64,000 nt of DNA from Owenia fusiformis. Taxonomy: Eukaryota > Annelida > Polychaeta > Sabellida > Oweniidae. Within the stretch, counting starts at the first letter, position 1. Every line of letters starts with the position of its first letter. The stretch spans positions 14,617,754 through 14,681,753 of the forward strand of contig CAIIXF020000011.1 of NCBI GenBank assembly GCA_903813345.2, in the 5' to 3' direction. Shown here one piece after another: positions 33,935-45,025 of the stretch. Below the pieces are notes generated by a model. The model worked only from the letters and a program-made list of their open reading frames with translations, had not been told where the DNA came from and made no database searches. Both the position numbers and the translations under genes were made by a program.

Positions 33935-34243
33935 TTAGTTCTTTGGTAGCATTTCAATGAAGTCTCTTTCGATGATATGTTCTATATATTGCTGACTGTT
34001 AGTACATGCCTCTGCTAATAATGGATCACCGGTATACTGTCCGAAATCAGGCAGAGATTTTGACTTTGGAGGCCTCCGTATGGCTCCTGATTGGCTAGTA
34101 GGTGTGTAGCTATGCTCTCGTTTCTCATTGGTTTTGACTAAGGCATTGAAAAACGGTTGCAGCTCCTGAAGACTGCGTATGCTTGACATGTTCAGCAGAG
34201 GGCGACCAGGTTCACGTTTCGGAATGTTAGATTTCATCTCAAA
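33935..34243 (-). CDS. DOP1: DOP1-like terminal exon
   Basis: 309 bp from acceptor TTATTTCTAG to the stop codon, phase 0. It encodes 102 residues, starting F-E-M-K and ending M-L-P-K-N. The stretch R-P-P-K-S-K-S-L-P-D-F is basic and serine-rich. Confidence 0.8.
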   Translation of the reverse strand, partial: FEMKSNIPKREPGRPLLNMSSIRSLQELQPFFNALVKTNEKREHSYTPTSQSGAIRRPPKSKSLPDFGQYTGDPLLAEACTNSQQYIEHIIERDFIEMLPKN

Positions 34244-36719
34244 CTAGAAATAAAGTTTTTAAACTTACAATAAACATTGGTGGACCTGGAGCAACAAAAG
34301 GATTTTTAATTTGAGCCTCAAAATGGATATCTTTGGAGCATATTTTCAATGCACCTTACAGTTAAAAAGCTTGAATATTGAAATGAAATAACTTTTGGGT
34401 CATACAGGGGTACACACATTCTTGATATTATTGGATGAATAAACACAAGGAGCACATGTGTCTCGAACTCGCAACCTCGTGGTTACGGCACCCAATCGGC
34501 TAGCCTGAATGTGCTGGCGCTCAAGCCCTCTCGGCTTCAATAGTGGAGATAGTGATGTTCAATTATGAGCATTTGGTGTATCTATTTTTCATTAATATTG
34601 TTTATTTCTACACTCATTCTAAATAACAAGACATTAACATGCAAAATGTCACAGCCTGCCATTTGTTACAAATAACAACTGCTGAATGCTGTTACAGGTG
34701 CCAAACAGCAACCACAAACACCAACTGCCAAACACAAGCCACAAAAAAGTTGGAGACATATGTCATCACTTCTGGTGGTGACACAGTAATTACTGTGCTA
34801 TATACAGTAACATGTACGAGTATCACAAATTATATAACATTTTAAAATATTATATGTTCATCATGAGATTATGGAATATGGAATATATCCACTGAATTGA
34901 ATAAACACTACTTAAAACCACACTGTTTTCATGATAATGACATTCTTGAAGATGAAAAGATTTTATGTCATCATATTCATTGATGCATATTATGGATGGA
35001 GAGCCTTTAAGTGAAGGCCTTTAACCTCTTGAATCTCAGGCTCTAAAATCGGTTAAAACCAGAGAATTTTTCATTTTTGCCAACCTTTTGACATTTTACT
35101 ACATACCTACTGGTATATATTTTTAGATGTTCAACTTAGTAAAAAATTAGATAACAGAGACCATTTCTACACATTTTAAAACAATTTTTGTGTAAACTGG
35201 ATGAAAATTGTTTAAATAAGGGCAATTTTGGTGAAAAATTTTGTGACCGATTTTCTCGTCACTCTGGGTTTTAAGGTAATTTCTGAGGTGACGAGACATC
35301 TTGTCACTTCGTGTAGTTAAGAAATTAATAACTTTAGGTTGACAAGTTGCAGAATGGTTTAAATGCTATACTCATGACACTTAATTCAAAATTGGAATAA
35401 AAGCAATTACTGTTAGATTCTTCTACTTGCAAAATCATGAGAAGTCATTGGAAACCACACAACACATACATGCAAATGGATAGAAATGATATCCCCTAGT
35501 CATAGCCATATGCTACTTACCTTTTTATTAATAGCCTTGGCTATACGTGTGAGATGTGGAATGAAGCCTGGCTTCTCCTTTTTGTTGCTTCTACGAATCT
35601 CCTGCCCCTCTCCAGTGAAAGCCCACCGATATCTGAAATGAGTCGATTAATTAATTCAAATATGTTTAGAAAATAAAAGGGATATCTGTATTAAGTAATT
35701 ATCATTTTAATCATTATTATCTATATAAAGTAATAATTAGACATATATTTCTGAAAAATAAAAGTCCCTATCTGATCTAATCTTTCAGTTAATTTTTTTT
35801 AGAAAATAAAAGCAATATCTGTATTGTACACATAGTTCAATCATACATGTAGTTCAATTGTTCACTAAGTTCAATTTTACAAATAGTTCAGTTGTACACA
35901 TACATGTACTGTAGTTCAATTGTACACACAGTTCAATTATACACATAGATCAATTGTACACATACTGGTAGTTAAATTGTATAAAAATTAAAATTTTACA
36001 AAGAGTTAAATTGTACACTGTTTAATTCTACACATTCAATTGTACAGGTAGTTCTAAGCAATAAAATGTTTAGGAAGAGGAAACATCTGATATCTACTAC
36101 CCAAAAGCTATTTTACATTATGAATAATTGGAGTTATTCCATAATAATAACATGTTTTCCCCGGGAAAATTACAGGGAATAAAATTGATATTCAAAAAAT
36201 CCTGTATCGGATCCCGTATCAGCAAAAATCCCGTATCAGAACTATTCCTGGTAATTTCTAATTTCTGAAAATGTTATATGATAAATTGTATCATTTTATG
36301 TCACAATCATTGGGTGATGACATACAAAAATTAAAAACAAATAAGTTTTAGAAAATTATTATAGAATAAATAGGTTATTGATGGTCGTGATGGAATATGA
36401 ATTTTTTCCTTGAGAAAATATGATATCGTCCTCGGTCAATATGATATTTTCCTTGGCCAATATCATATTTTCCCTAGGAATAAAATTCACATTCCATCCC
36501 TCCCATTAAATAACCTCTATCAACATCTGAAATAACATAATAACTTAAGATTTAACTTACAGCTGGAACTGTGGAAGGGCATCAGCAGGTAGCACCAGGG
36601 CCAGGTCTAGTAGCTTGCAGGCAGCCAGATAGAGGTGTAGCCAGGCAGGGTTGTTCTGAGCATTAAGACCATTACTCTGGGCCCAACTTGGATCTAATGC
36701 CACACGTGAGAGATTAGCC
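33935..36719 (-). CDS. DOP1: DOP1 (Dopey) family protein, C-terminal three exons
   Basis: Exons 36561-36719, 35521-35632 and 33935-34243 join in phases 2 and 0 and give the last 192 residues. Diagnostic stretches are A-C-K-L-L-D-L-A-L-V-L-P, L-P-Q-F-Q-L-Y-R-W-A-F, F-I-P-H-L-T-R-I-A, the S-I-R-S-L-Q-E-L-Q-P-F-F block and a final I-E-H-I-I-E-R-D-F. From knowledge of the family this is the end of DOP1/Dopey proteins, which are large leucine-zipper-like scaffolds acting with MON2 in Golgi-endosome traffic and kinesin-1 recruitment. The family exceeds 1600 residues, so most of the gene must lie at higher coordinates; I could not find further exons up to 47 kb. The stop is at 33935. Confidence 0.8.
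34460..34536 (-). repeat. tRNA(Leu/Ser)-like SINE head or tRNA relic
   Basis: The minus strand reads GCCGAGAGGGCTTGAGCGC (box A-like, as in type II tRNAs) and later GAGGTTGCGAGTTCGAGAC (box B-like). The acceptor arms do not pair, so it is not a working tRNA gene. It sits in the last intron of the DOP1-like gene. A SINE promoter is likeliest. Confidence 0.55.
34650..34795 (+). repeat. Dispersed repeat with GTCATCAC...GGTGGTGAC hairpin, copy 2
   Basis: It carries CTGCCATTTGTTAC and GCCAAAC, then ends in GTCATCACTTCTGGTGGTGAC, the same order as the minus-strand copy at 2182-2290. It lies in a DOP1-like intron. Confidence 0.6.
34796..35520. other. DOP1-like last intron, remainder
   Basis: AT-rich intron sequence with no repeat or ORF that I can support. 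GACGAGA-like words near 35250-35300 repeat twice. Confidence 0.4.
35521..35632 (-). CDS. DOP1: DOP1-like exon, penultimate
   Basis: 112 bp between acceptor ACTCATTTCAG and donor GTAAGT. It encodes Y-R-W-A-F-T-G-E-G and F-I-P-H-L-T-R-I-A-K-A-I-N-K-K. It ends at a codon boundary. Confidence 0.85.
35829..36055. repeat. Degenerate ~20-bp AGTTCAATTGTACACA repeat
   Basis: About ten diverged copies of AGTTCAATTGTACACATA lie in the intron between the antepenultimate and penultimate DOP1-like exons. Confidence 0.75.
36130..36530 (+). repeat. Dispersed repeat family R2, copy 1
   Basis: Landmarks are AATCCCGTATCAG-type words, TTGGGTGATGACATACAAAA, GAATAAATAGGTTATTGATG and TCAATATGATATTTTCCTTG. A direct-orientation copy lies at 57175-57690. 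The two differ by small indels and an insertion in the second copy. Confidence 0.8.
36561..36719 (-). CDS. DOP1: DOP1-like exon, antepenultimate
   Basis: 159 bp between acceptor GTACTTTCAG and donor GTAAGT. It encodes W-L-H-L-Y-L-A-A-C-K-L-L-D-L and Q-F-Q-L. It starts one base into a codon. Its acceptor region has been duplicated upstream in the intron (36770-36990). Confidence 0.85.
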
Positions 36720-36995
36720 CTGAAAGTACATGATAGAAATTCAACATTATTCACCATTTCACAATGCATGAGAGATTAGCCCTGAAAGAACATGATAGCA
36801 ATTCAACATTATTCACCATTTCACAATGCATGAGAGATTAGCCCTGAAAGAACATGATAGCAATTCAACATTATTCACCATTTCACAATACATTCAGGCT
36901 ATTCTTTTGGGCCTAACTTGGATCTAATGCAACACGTGAGAGATTAGCTCTGAAAGTACATGATAGCAATTCAAAATTATTCACCATCTCACAAT
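36708..36995 (-). repeat. Tandem duplication of a DOP1-like splice acceptor
   Basis: The word GAGAGATTAGC(C/T)CTGAAAG occurs at 36708 (genuine exon start), 36770, 36832 and 36938. The spacings are 62, 62 and 106. Each copy keeps the CTTTCAG acceptor on the minus strand. The most upstream copy also carries about 45 bp of exon sequence in which the Trp codon TGG has become TAG. Confidence 0.9.
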
Positions 36996-37053
36996 GCATT
37001 CAGGACTTTACATTCAGGAATATATTTATCAACAAGAACACAAATGTGTACAA

Positions 37054-38451
37054 TATGTCCCCACCAATGGGTGATCCCATCTAATGGTTATCCTGAAAAT
37101 GAGTAGACAAGACTTTACTGCTACAATTTTGGAACGGAAAATGCAAAATGGCCACCTTAAAATTTACCAAGAATGCCCAAAAAATTAGTCAGTTCTAGAT
37201 TTTCATACTAAGAATCATCCCTAAAAATTTGAATTGATCTACCAAACAGTTCACCTGAAAACACGTAGACAAGACTTTACAGACAAGATTTTAGCACGGA
37301 AAATCCAAAATGGCTGCCTTGACATTTACCCAGAATGCCAAAAAACTAATCAGATCTAGATTTTCATACTAAGAATCATCCCTAAAAATTTGAAATTGAT
37401 CTACCAAACCCTTCACCTGAAAACGCGTAGACAAGACTTTACAGACAAGATTTTAGGACGGAAAATCCAAAATGGCTGCCTTGACATTTACCCAGAATGC
37501 CAAAAAACTTATAAGATCTAGATTTTCATACTAAGAATCATCCCTGAAAATTTTAAATTGATCTACCAAATGGTTCACCTGAAAACGCGTAGACAAGACT
37601 TTACAGACAAGATTTTAGGACGGAAAATCCAAAATGGCTGCCTTTCCATTTACCCAGAATGCCAAAAAACTTATAAGATCTAGATTTTCATACTAAGAAT
37701 CATCCCTGAAAATTTGAAATTGATCTACCAAACGCTTCACCTGGAAATGCATAGACAAGACTTCACAGACAAGATTTTAGGACGGAAAATCCAAAATGGC
37801 TGCCTTAACATTTACCCAGAATGCCAAAAAATTAATCAGATCTAGATTTTCATACTAAGAAACATCCCTGAAAATTTAGAAATGATCTACCAAATGGTTC
37901 TCCTGAAAACGCATAGACAAGACTTTACAGACAAGATTTTAGGATGGAAAAATCCAAAATGGCCGACAATAAAAAACTGATTATAAGTTTTTGCTAATTT
38001 CTTTTTACAAAATTAGCACATATAACTACTGTTAACAATAACATAGGCTTTTACAATAAAGTACACCTGAAATTTTTTATAAAGCTACTAAATATCCTAA
38101 GTATGAAAACTCAAAAACACCATTCAATATGATACAAAGTATTATCGCACGCTAACTTTTCTTAAGACATTCAAAATGGCTGCCATGACTGGGCTAACAG
38201 GTCCAAAACCTAATCAGATCTAGAATCAAGTGAGTTGAACAGGATGTTAAAGTTTTAAAAGCAACAGTGAAGCCATTTTTCTTAAAGTTTGCAGACAAGG
38301 ATTTTAGCATTTGACTTCAAAATGGCCGACAGGAAGTAGGTATCGAGTTGAAACTTTTTCGTCCACATCTGTATGCACTCATAAGTTATCCTTGAAAATT
38401 TGAAGGTGATATCTGTAGCGGTTTAGGAGAAAACTGCCGGACGTACGGACG

Positions 38452-38482
<31 letters not shown>

Positions 38483-38540
38483 GGACGGACGGACGCGCCT
38501 AGGCCGACAATATGGCCCCACACTATGTGGTGGGGACATA
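37054..38540. mobile_element. 1.5-kb element with exact 162-bp internal tandem repeat
   Basis: The ends are perfect inverted repeats (TATGTCCCCACCA at 37054, TGGTGGGGACATA at 38528). CAAAATGGC starts at 37144, 37306, 37468, 37630, 37792 and 37955, so the internal unit is 162 bp to within one base. Two more diverged ATGGC blocks (38172, 38318) follow, then a GGAC/GACA tract (38440-38495) and a terminal hairpin (38507-38540). No protein is encoded; it is non-autonomous. It sits upstream of the known DOP1-like exons. Confidence 0.88.
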
Positions 38541-38689
38541 ATAAAATAGAGGTCTCCCTCGTCAAATGTTTCAATTTTCAAATGGTTTCAAGAATCAATC
38601 AATCTTTGTGTCACCCATTTAACCACCAATGATGCAAGTCATTATTTATTTACAATCTATTTTCAAATCAACATACACCATTCACTAAC

Positions 38690-39180
38690 CACAAACATTT
38701 GAAAAAAACAAAACAACAAATACCACTAAATCAAGTAAATGTAAGTATTCTTACATAATCAATGCATTTAACTGTATGAATTCTAGCTTTTACAGATTGT
38801 ATGTGTCTTGCATCTTTGGAATTTGGCATTTAGGGATCAGACAAGCAAGAAATACCATTAAATCAAGTCAATATAAGTATTCTTACATAAACAATGTATT
38901 TAACTGTATGAATTCTATACAGCTTTTACAGATTGTACACATGTCAGGCCCGTAGCCAGGATTTGCCAAGGGGGGGGTTCATTTTTCAAAAATTTCCAGG
39001 GGGGGTTCACATTTGACAATTTTGGCCCAAATATGGCTAAAATCACTTGAGAAGTGCTCAAAATGGTGAAAAACTGCATGATTTTTTGCCCGAACCCTGC
39101 AAACCCTCCCTGGCTACGGGCCTGCATGTCTTACATTTTTGGTATTTAGGTTTCAATGGGGATTTGACAAGCATATAATA
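38690..39180 (+). repeat. Direct duplication (~150 bp), second copy carrying a MITE
   Basis: ACCACTAAATCAAGT...TTTAACTGTATGAATTCTA...TTTTACAGATTGTA...TTTAGG... occurs at about 38715-38845 and again at 38857-39175. The second copy is interrupted by the MITE at 38945-39124. Confidence 0.85.
38945..39124. mobile_element. CAGGCCCGTAGCCAGG inverted-repeat MITE, copy 2
   Basis: A 180-bp element with perfect 16-bp terminal inverted repeats. It is flanked by CATGT on both sides (38940-38944, 39125-39129). Poly-G tracts lie inside. The first copy of the surrounding duplication is an approximate empty site. Confidence 0.92.
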
Positions 39181-39229
39181 GAGGTGTAGCCAGGCAGGGT
39201 TGTTCTGATCTAATCTTTCAGTTAATTTT
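39179..39229. repeat. Chimeric fragment of DOP1-like exon and intron
   Basis: 39179-39208 is identical to 30 bp inside the DOP1-like exon (36630-36659). It runs directly into 27 bp identical to intron sequence at 35771-35797. Confidence 0.85.
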
Positions 39230-39235
39230 TATATA

Positions 39236-40640
39236 TAATGAGTTGTTGACAATGATAACTCTCACCCACTTGTGGATGTATTAAAATAATGTCGTTCTGA
39301 CCTTGTACTAAAACATTCCCTTAAGAATCAATTAATGTGTGGATAATAATTGATAAATACAATACATGCCTATTTATAGAAAGATTTTCTTGGAATTTAT
39401 TTGCTATGACATGGCTAAAATGTTGTTGTGGTTGTTATGGTAACTGGGGTCAAGCATATTATGTATTTTCACTTTTTGACCCTATGTTGATTTTGAAAAG
39501 TATCCCCCCTCCCATTCTCATATTTTTTATCATTTTCATGGTGTTTGTTAGCTCAACCAGCAAAAAATATTGTTGTACAACATTATGCAACAACGTCATA
39601 TAATTATGTAGCCAACAACAAACCTATTTAGTTTTGTTCCCCTTATTCACTGTATTTTTGCCTATCAAAGAGCGCAATTATCCAGAACACTACAGCTTTA
39701 TAAAATATATTATAGCTACAAAGTGACATGTCAGCCTCTCTAAGAAACTTTTGTCAATCAAACCGCAAGCTCTTTATAACTTTGTAATTAATGCAATTAT
39801 ATTTCATTGTGATACAATAATACATATCAATAATGGTGAACCTCGTACCAGTGAAATACGTTTAGAAGTAATTACAAAGATGGTATTTAGAGGAAAATCT
39901 AATTGACAATATAAGAAAGGTTTGGAGACTTTATTCTCAGCACAAATGACAGGATGTTGGGCAATCATTAATACCAATAGTTTTGAGCAGACACTGATCT
40001 TCCATCTAAAACTCCTCCTTGCCCAGATGGTTATTCGCCTTTGTAAATACTTAACTTAATTCGATTAAAAGCAATACGCTGTCAGCATATAAGTCACTAT
40101 TAAAGCCAAGCAGCCCAAACTGATCAAATGAATGTCTAAATTCAAGTACGATGTAATGGTTAAGTGCAAAATCATACATGACTGGGATATATGTTAATGA
40201 CATTGGTAATGAATTAAAGACAGTCAGAAGTGAAGTGAATTTCCAATATAATGGAAGGTTTGCTAAATAGCTTGGAATTTTCGTTGAAGTCTTGTTTTTA
40301 ATGAGATTTTTGCATTTTAACCATTAAATACCAAGATTTACTTCTATTTGATTGCATATTTGAATTCTGTGTATGCTTTTCTATTAAAACAACCTTGATT
40401 TCCACTGTGACATTTATTTACCTTAATTCAAATTTCCAAGATTTTCGAGTGCTAAATCCCCATTGACACAATGTTAAAAAAAATCTTCATTTACTCTTCA
40501 AATACTGCAAAACTGCCAGAGTTTGTTCAATTTACAATAAACCTGTCTAATCAAAATGCCACTATAACCACTAAAAAATTGGATTAACAGGTGTTCATTC
40601 AACAAGGGTTTTTAAATATTAGAGTCAATGGAAGATAACA
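39236..40640. other. No recognisable gene
   Basis: AT-rich. An 88-codon hydrophobic plus frame (39337-39603) is not recognised. Further upstream DOP1-like exons might be expected on the minus strand but I do not see them. Confidence 0.4.
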
Positions 40641-40666
40641 AATTTGAGACAGAAAGTGTTCAGATT

Positions 40667-40862
40667 CACAGGTGTTCAGATTAGAAAGTTGTTCAGATAC
40701 GCAGGTGTTCAGATTAGAAAGTTGTTCAGATACGCAAGTGTTCAGATTAGAAAGTTGTTCAGATATGCAGGTGTTCAGATTAGAAAGTTGTTCAGATACA
40801 CAGGTGTTTATATTAGAAAGTTGTTCAGATACACAGGTGTTCAAATTAGAATGTTGTTCAGC
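40667..40862. repeat. 33-bp minisatellite, ~6 copies
   Basis: The unit is CAGGTGTTCAGATTAGAAAG plus TTGTTCAGATACG. As 33 is a multiple of three, both strands stay open; the minus frame (40599-40967, 122 codons) shows an 11-residue repeat S-E-Q-L-S-N-L-N-T-C-V. I regard it as repeat-derived. Confidence 0.9.
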
Positions 40863-41358
40863 TTCATTGTAAACTCTCAAAGAATTGACGATCAAAGGAA
40901 ATAATTGTGTCAGTCTTGATATCCTATCATCCAAACACCAAATCCCAAAGCTTTTAAAAAAGCACAATGGTCAATGCAAATGTTACTATAATGTTAAAGG
41001 TCTCAGTCTAAAAAAAACATTTCTGAATAAAACCTATATAATGACCCAACATACTGCTAGATGCTGCAAAATATCACAAATAAATGATGACAAGCAGTCC
41101 AATAAAGCATTGTAGTACAGTAGACACTGCAATTAGTAGATAAATCACAAGACAATACCAAGTAAATGCAGTAAACATCCAGGCCGATATAACCTAATCC
41201 ACACTTGAAAGAAGTAAGTTGTTTTGATGTTTTGGATCGTGATACCGATTCATGAATGCTAATCAGGGGATTACATTGTTTCTTTGAGTGTTAAATCAAG
41301 TTTGGGATATTGGGAATTTTGAAAATTTAAGGCCCATTTTGGATAATTGGCCTAAAAT

Positions 41359-41679
41359 TTAAAAGAAATGAGGCCCAAAAAGGCCAAGTAATGCCCACAA
41401 AAGGCTACTAAGACTCAAAAAATGTTTGGGCCTATCCAAGAGATTGCGATTGAGTCCAATGCCCCCACACAGATCTGCCAGTATGACTGATTGTGTTCTT
41501 AGACATTTATTTTTCTTATTGTGCTTAATAATGCTCTTTGGTGTTTCCCCCTTAAGCATTAGGTATTCTACTACAACATGGGTCAATTCAACCTCATCTT
41601 CACTGAGTTGTGTACTGCATGTCAGCAGCTCTACGATTTCAACGATGTCACCCCATGAACACAGGTTAATATAACCCAC
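41359..41679 (-). other. Unrecognised 106-codon frame, possible exon
   Basis: The middle part (S-T-Q-L-S-E-D-E-V-E-L-T-H-V-V-V-E-Y-L-M) has protein-like composition and amphipathic spacing, unlike most chance frames here. The 3' part (after L-A-D-L-C-G-G) overlaps a repeat also found near 63395-63450. No splice sites stand out. It could be an exon of an unknown gene or a transposon remnant. Confidence 0.3.
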
Positions 41680-42850
41680 CCCCTATGTTCAATAAGAATG
41701 TTACGCACGCCTCTTGTTCTGCGGTTACAAAATACTAGAATCTCAAGGTAAAGCAACAACCAAAACAAAATAAAATGAATAGAATTCAGCAATGCTTTGT
41801 AAACAGATGTCAGAAAATCAGAAAAATAGGAGCATCCAGAGTGACATTTATTGCAAAATCATCCAAGATTGATATTTTTACAAGTCTCAATTTAGCCAAT
41901 AATTCTATAATCGCAGTCTACATTCTATCATAACAAACAGGTCTAATGTTTAGGTGAAATGAGGGCAAACAGGCAGCGTGTACAGATGTAGTAACCATTT
42001 CGGGAAATTTCCTTGGCACCTGGAGGTTTACAGTTGAAAACTTTGACTCTTCCCTTCGCTCATTTCATAAGCTCCTTTTTAAATTGAAAATATAGGAATT
42101 TTGTGACAAGTCTAATTTCTTCTCTACAGACTTATACATAAATGTTAAATTTGTATTACTGTAATTACATATCTGTTACATTCAGCCATGCTTTACAGGA
42201 ACTCCCTCAGGATTTTTCCAAGGGGAGGGGTGGTGCGAATACAACTACAATATACTGTACATCTAAAAAAAGAATAAATAGTCTCCAGCATCATAGCTTA
42301 TATTCCAAGCCTAGCTTTCTCCACTTCTTTCGTCAGATAACACAGTTATTTTTTCCTCCCAGTGTCCTTCTCTACGACAACATTGACAAAATCCTAGATA
42401 ACACCTACTGTACCCTCCCCTGGGGGACACCCATATAGGCCATGCTTTAAACTGATCTAACCCATCTACAGTGCATTATAGATCACGACCAGGTGTGTCA
42501 TAAATAAAATGAAAAAAACGCAGTATGTTGTTTTGTTTATTGAGACAAATGCTTCACAGTAATTAGTCTACAGAAGTTTGTCTGTCATAAATACAGGCCA
42601 TATATCAAAACAATGCATTTAGAACTTTGCAGTTATTGCCTTCTCTTTCTTGGATAACATCAACTGTGTAAAACATATATAACCCAAAACTGCTCAACTT
42701 AAAATGCAACACCCTCGGGTACATTCCTGAAGCATTCCTAGCTATGAATATCAATATTTCCATTATTATAACTATGGAATTCACTATGTCATACTTATAA
42801 TAGTTTAAGGATGTTTATAGAAATGCACCCCTGGTTATCTTATTTAGCAA
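41680..42850. other. No recognisable gene
   Basis: The only longer frame (98 codons, plus, 42142-42438) lacks any motif. No repeat is defined. Confidence 0.4.
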
Positions 42851-43195
42851 TACAAACCTGTATATAGTGAACACCTATGGAGTCACAAAAAAGTGTTCAC
42901 AACAGAGAGGTGTTTATTCAGGAACATTGAAATGTTACTAAGGACAGGTGTTCATTAAAGAGAGACTATTTTATACATAAGTCAGAAGAGTATGTGCTGA
43001 GAAGGGGTGTTCACAAGAGAGAGGTGTTCACTACAATGATGTGTTCTGTAATTATGAGAGAGAGGTGTTCACTAATACAATGATGTGTTATGTAATTACA
43101 AGAGAGAGGTGTTCACTAATACAATAATGTGTTATATAATTACAAGAGAGAAGTGTTCACTAATACAATGTTGTGTTATGTAATTAAAAATGACA
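42851..43195 (+). repeat. GTGTTCACT repeat family R3 with 44-bp tandem core
   Basis: It starts with ACCTGTATATAGTGAACACC and continues with about four tandem 44-bp units around GAGAGAGGTGTTCACTAATA (positions 43021, 43062, 43106, 43150). A reverse copy lies at 49141-49325 and a related short element at 57846-58005. Confidence 0.8.
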
Positions 43196-43199
43196 TTTT

Positions 43200-45025
43200 G
43201 CACATTAGTTTTAACACTATAAATAAGTATATAATGTTTCCATTATCATATATATTACAAATTAAATTGTTTGAGATACCATGCAATAGCAATTAGTTCT
43301 CCATTGTATTTCTTAATGAACACTAAAGTATCATAGCATGGATTAGAAGGTCTTGTATATATCCCTGATTAAAGTATAAAAGTACATTGTACCAGACATT
43401 AAAACATCTTACTGAAGATTTTGTATCTAATTTCTGTCTGAATTATATTAGCTCAAATAAATCAGGCTTTTATATTATGAGTTTAATAAGATATTATTAG
43501 ATATGATAAAACTACATTCCCATGATATTATCAGGCATAGGATAAAACTTCATTCCAAAAGCATTGCATTTCTAGGTATAACACAATATTGTATCTATGG
43601 TTACTAAATGGAATGTGTCGATTTGGAAAATAATTTTAAACTGTCTGATTGTAAATTACGTGTATTTGTAGTAATCAATATTTACATATAATGTGTAATG
43701 TAATCCTATAAGTGATATAAATATCTCTATTTACGAAGCTATTATAATCCAAAATGTTTATTTTGTACTTGTTTAAGGGGATTAAGAAATGTCCAATACC
43801 CTCAGCCAAATAAACCCCAAAATTGACAATAAGTCCTCAGAATTGTGCAAGTCTATTTGACAAATGTTTTAAAGCTTATTTTTGTTTTTATTAATTGCAT
43901 AACATACTCTTCTTTTTAATTAATTACATAACATTGAAAAAAGAGGTCAAACTTCTAATCGTTTCTTAGCCTTTTTGGAAGGATTTTCAAGTTTGCTATT
44001 CTATTTAAGGGATGAGAGCATTCATTCACAACCTACACCATTATTTGAAGTGGGTTTAGTCTATTGGTTAAAATATCCTTGCCATATTATCTACCTCTAC
44101 AAACACCTTCAGTTATATCGTTTCTTAAAAAATAGAAACAACATCATAGTAAAACACTAGATGTACATTCATATAATAAAATCACAATTTCTGAATTTCT
44201 GCACAACTTAATGAGTAACTCATCAGGTAATAGATCTCATAGAAGGGGAGTCTATTGGCTGGAACAGGGATAAGCCACACACAAACACAAGACCTGGTAT
44301 TGATTCAGACAGTCTTGAGTCCGCTATACTGTATAAATAAAGCCTGTCTTGCACTTATAAGTAATACACACACACAGCTCTGGAGTGTGAAGAGCAATTA
44401 TTCAAATCATAAAATACTAGCAGCCATAAAATAAAGCAAGTCAAATAATTCATTAGTAGATAAGGAACTAATACCATGAAGATATAAAAAAAGTCTGGAT
44501 GAACTTTGAAAAACTTTGGAGGTGTATTTTTATATGGATACAGATTAGACCCAAGATCCAGTACTCGGAGAACACTAAAAGGATATTATTATAAGAACTT
44601 GAACGGAAAAAATTATTGTAAAAGTTAGCCTCATCAAAACTTTAGGTAAGTTAGAATTTTAATATTTAAATCATACATGTTCTTCTGTGTAATACTATAA
44701 ACAGTGTTTTTATTACTCTATGCCAACACCACTAAACACAATTTATTAGTTCGAGGGTATTGAGACTTGAGAGGCCATCTAAACCTAATAAAAACACTGC
44801 TATTGCCATAGACTTTTGTCTGAGTTCACAAAATCACATTCTAATACAGTGACGGGGATGGTTCCATTATGACCACTTATACTATTCAATGTTCTTTTTT
44901 AACTATGTTTTAATAGTTTTGGTATTTATAAGCCTATATATACATATTTACTTAGACTGCTCTGCAAACTAAATCTCTGCGTATAGACTTATTTCAGTCA
45001 TATGATAAAAGACCTGATAAAAACA
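43200..45025. other. No recognisable gene
   Basis: Very AT-rich, with short frames only. Nothing supported. Confidence 0.4.

Noticed and set aside
42142-42438. 98-codon plus frame
   Set aside because: No family resemblance or splice context; composition matches its surroundings.
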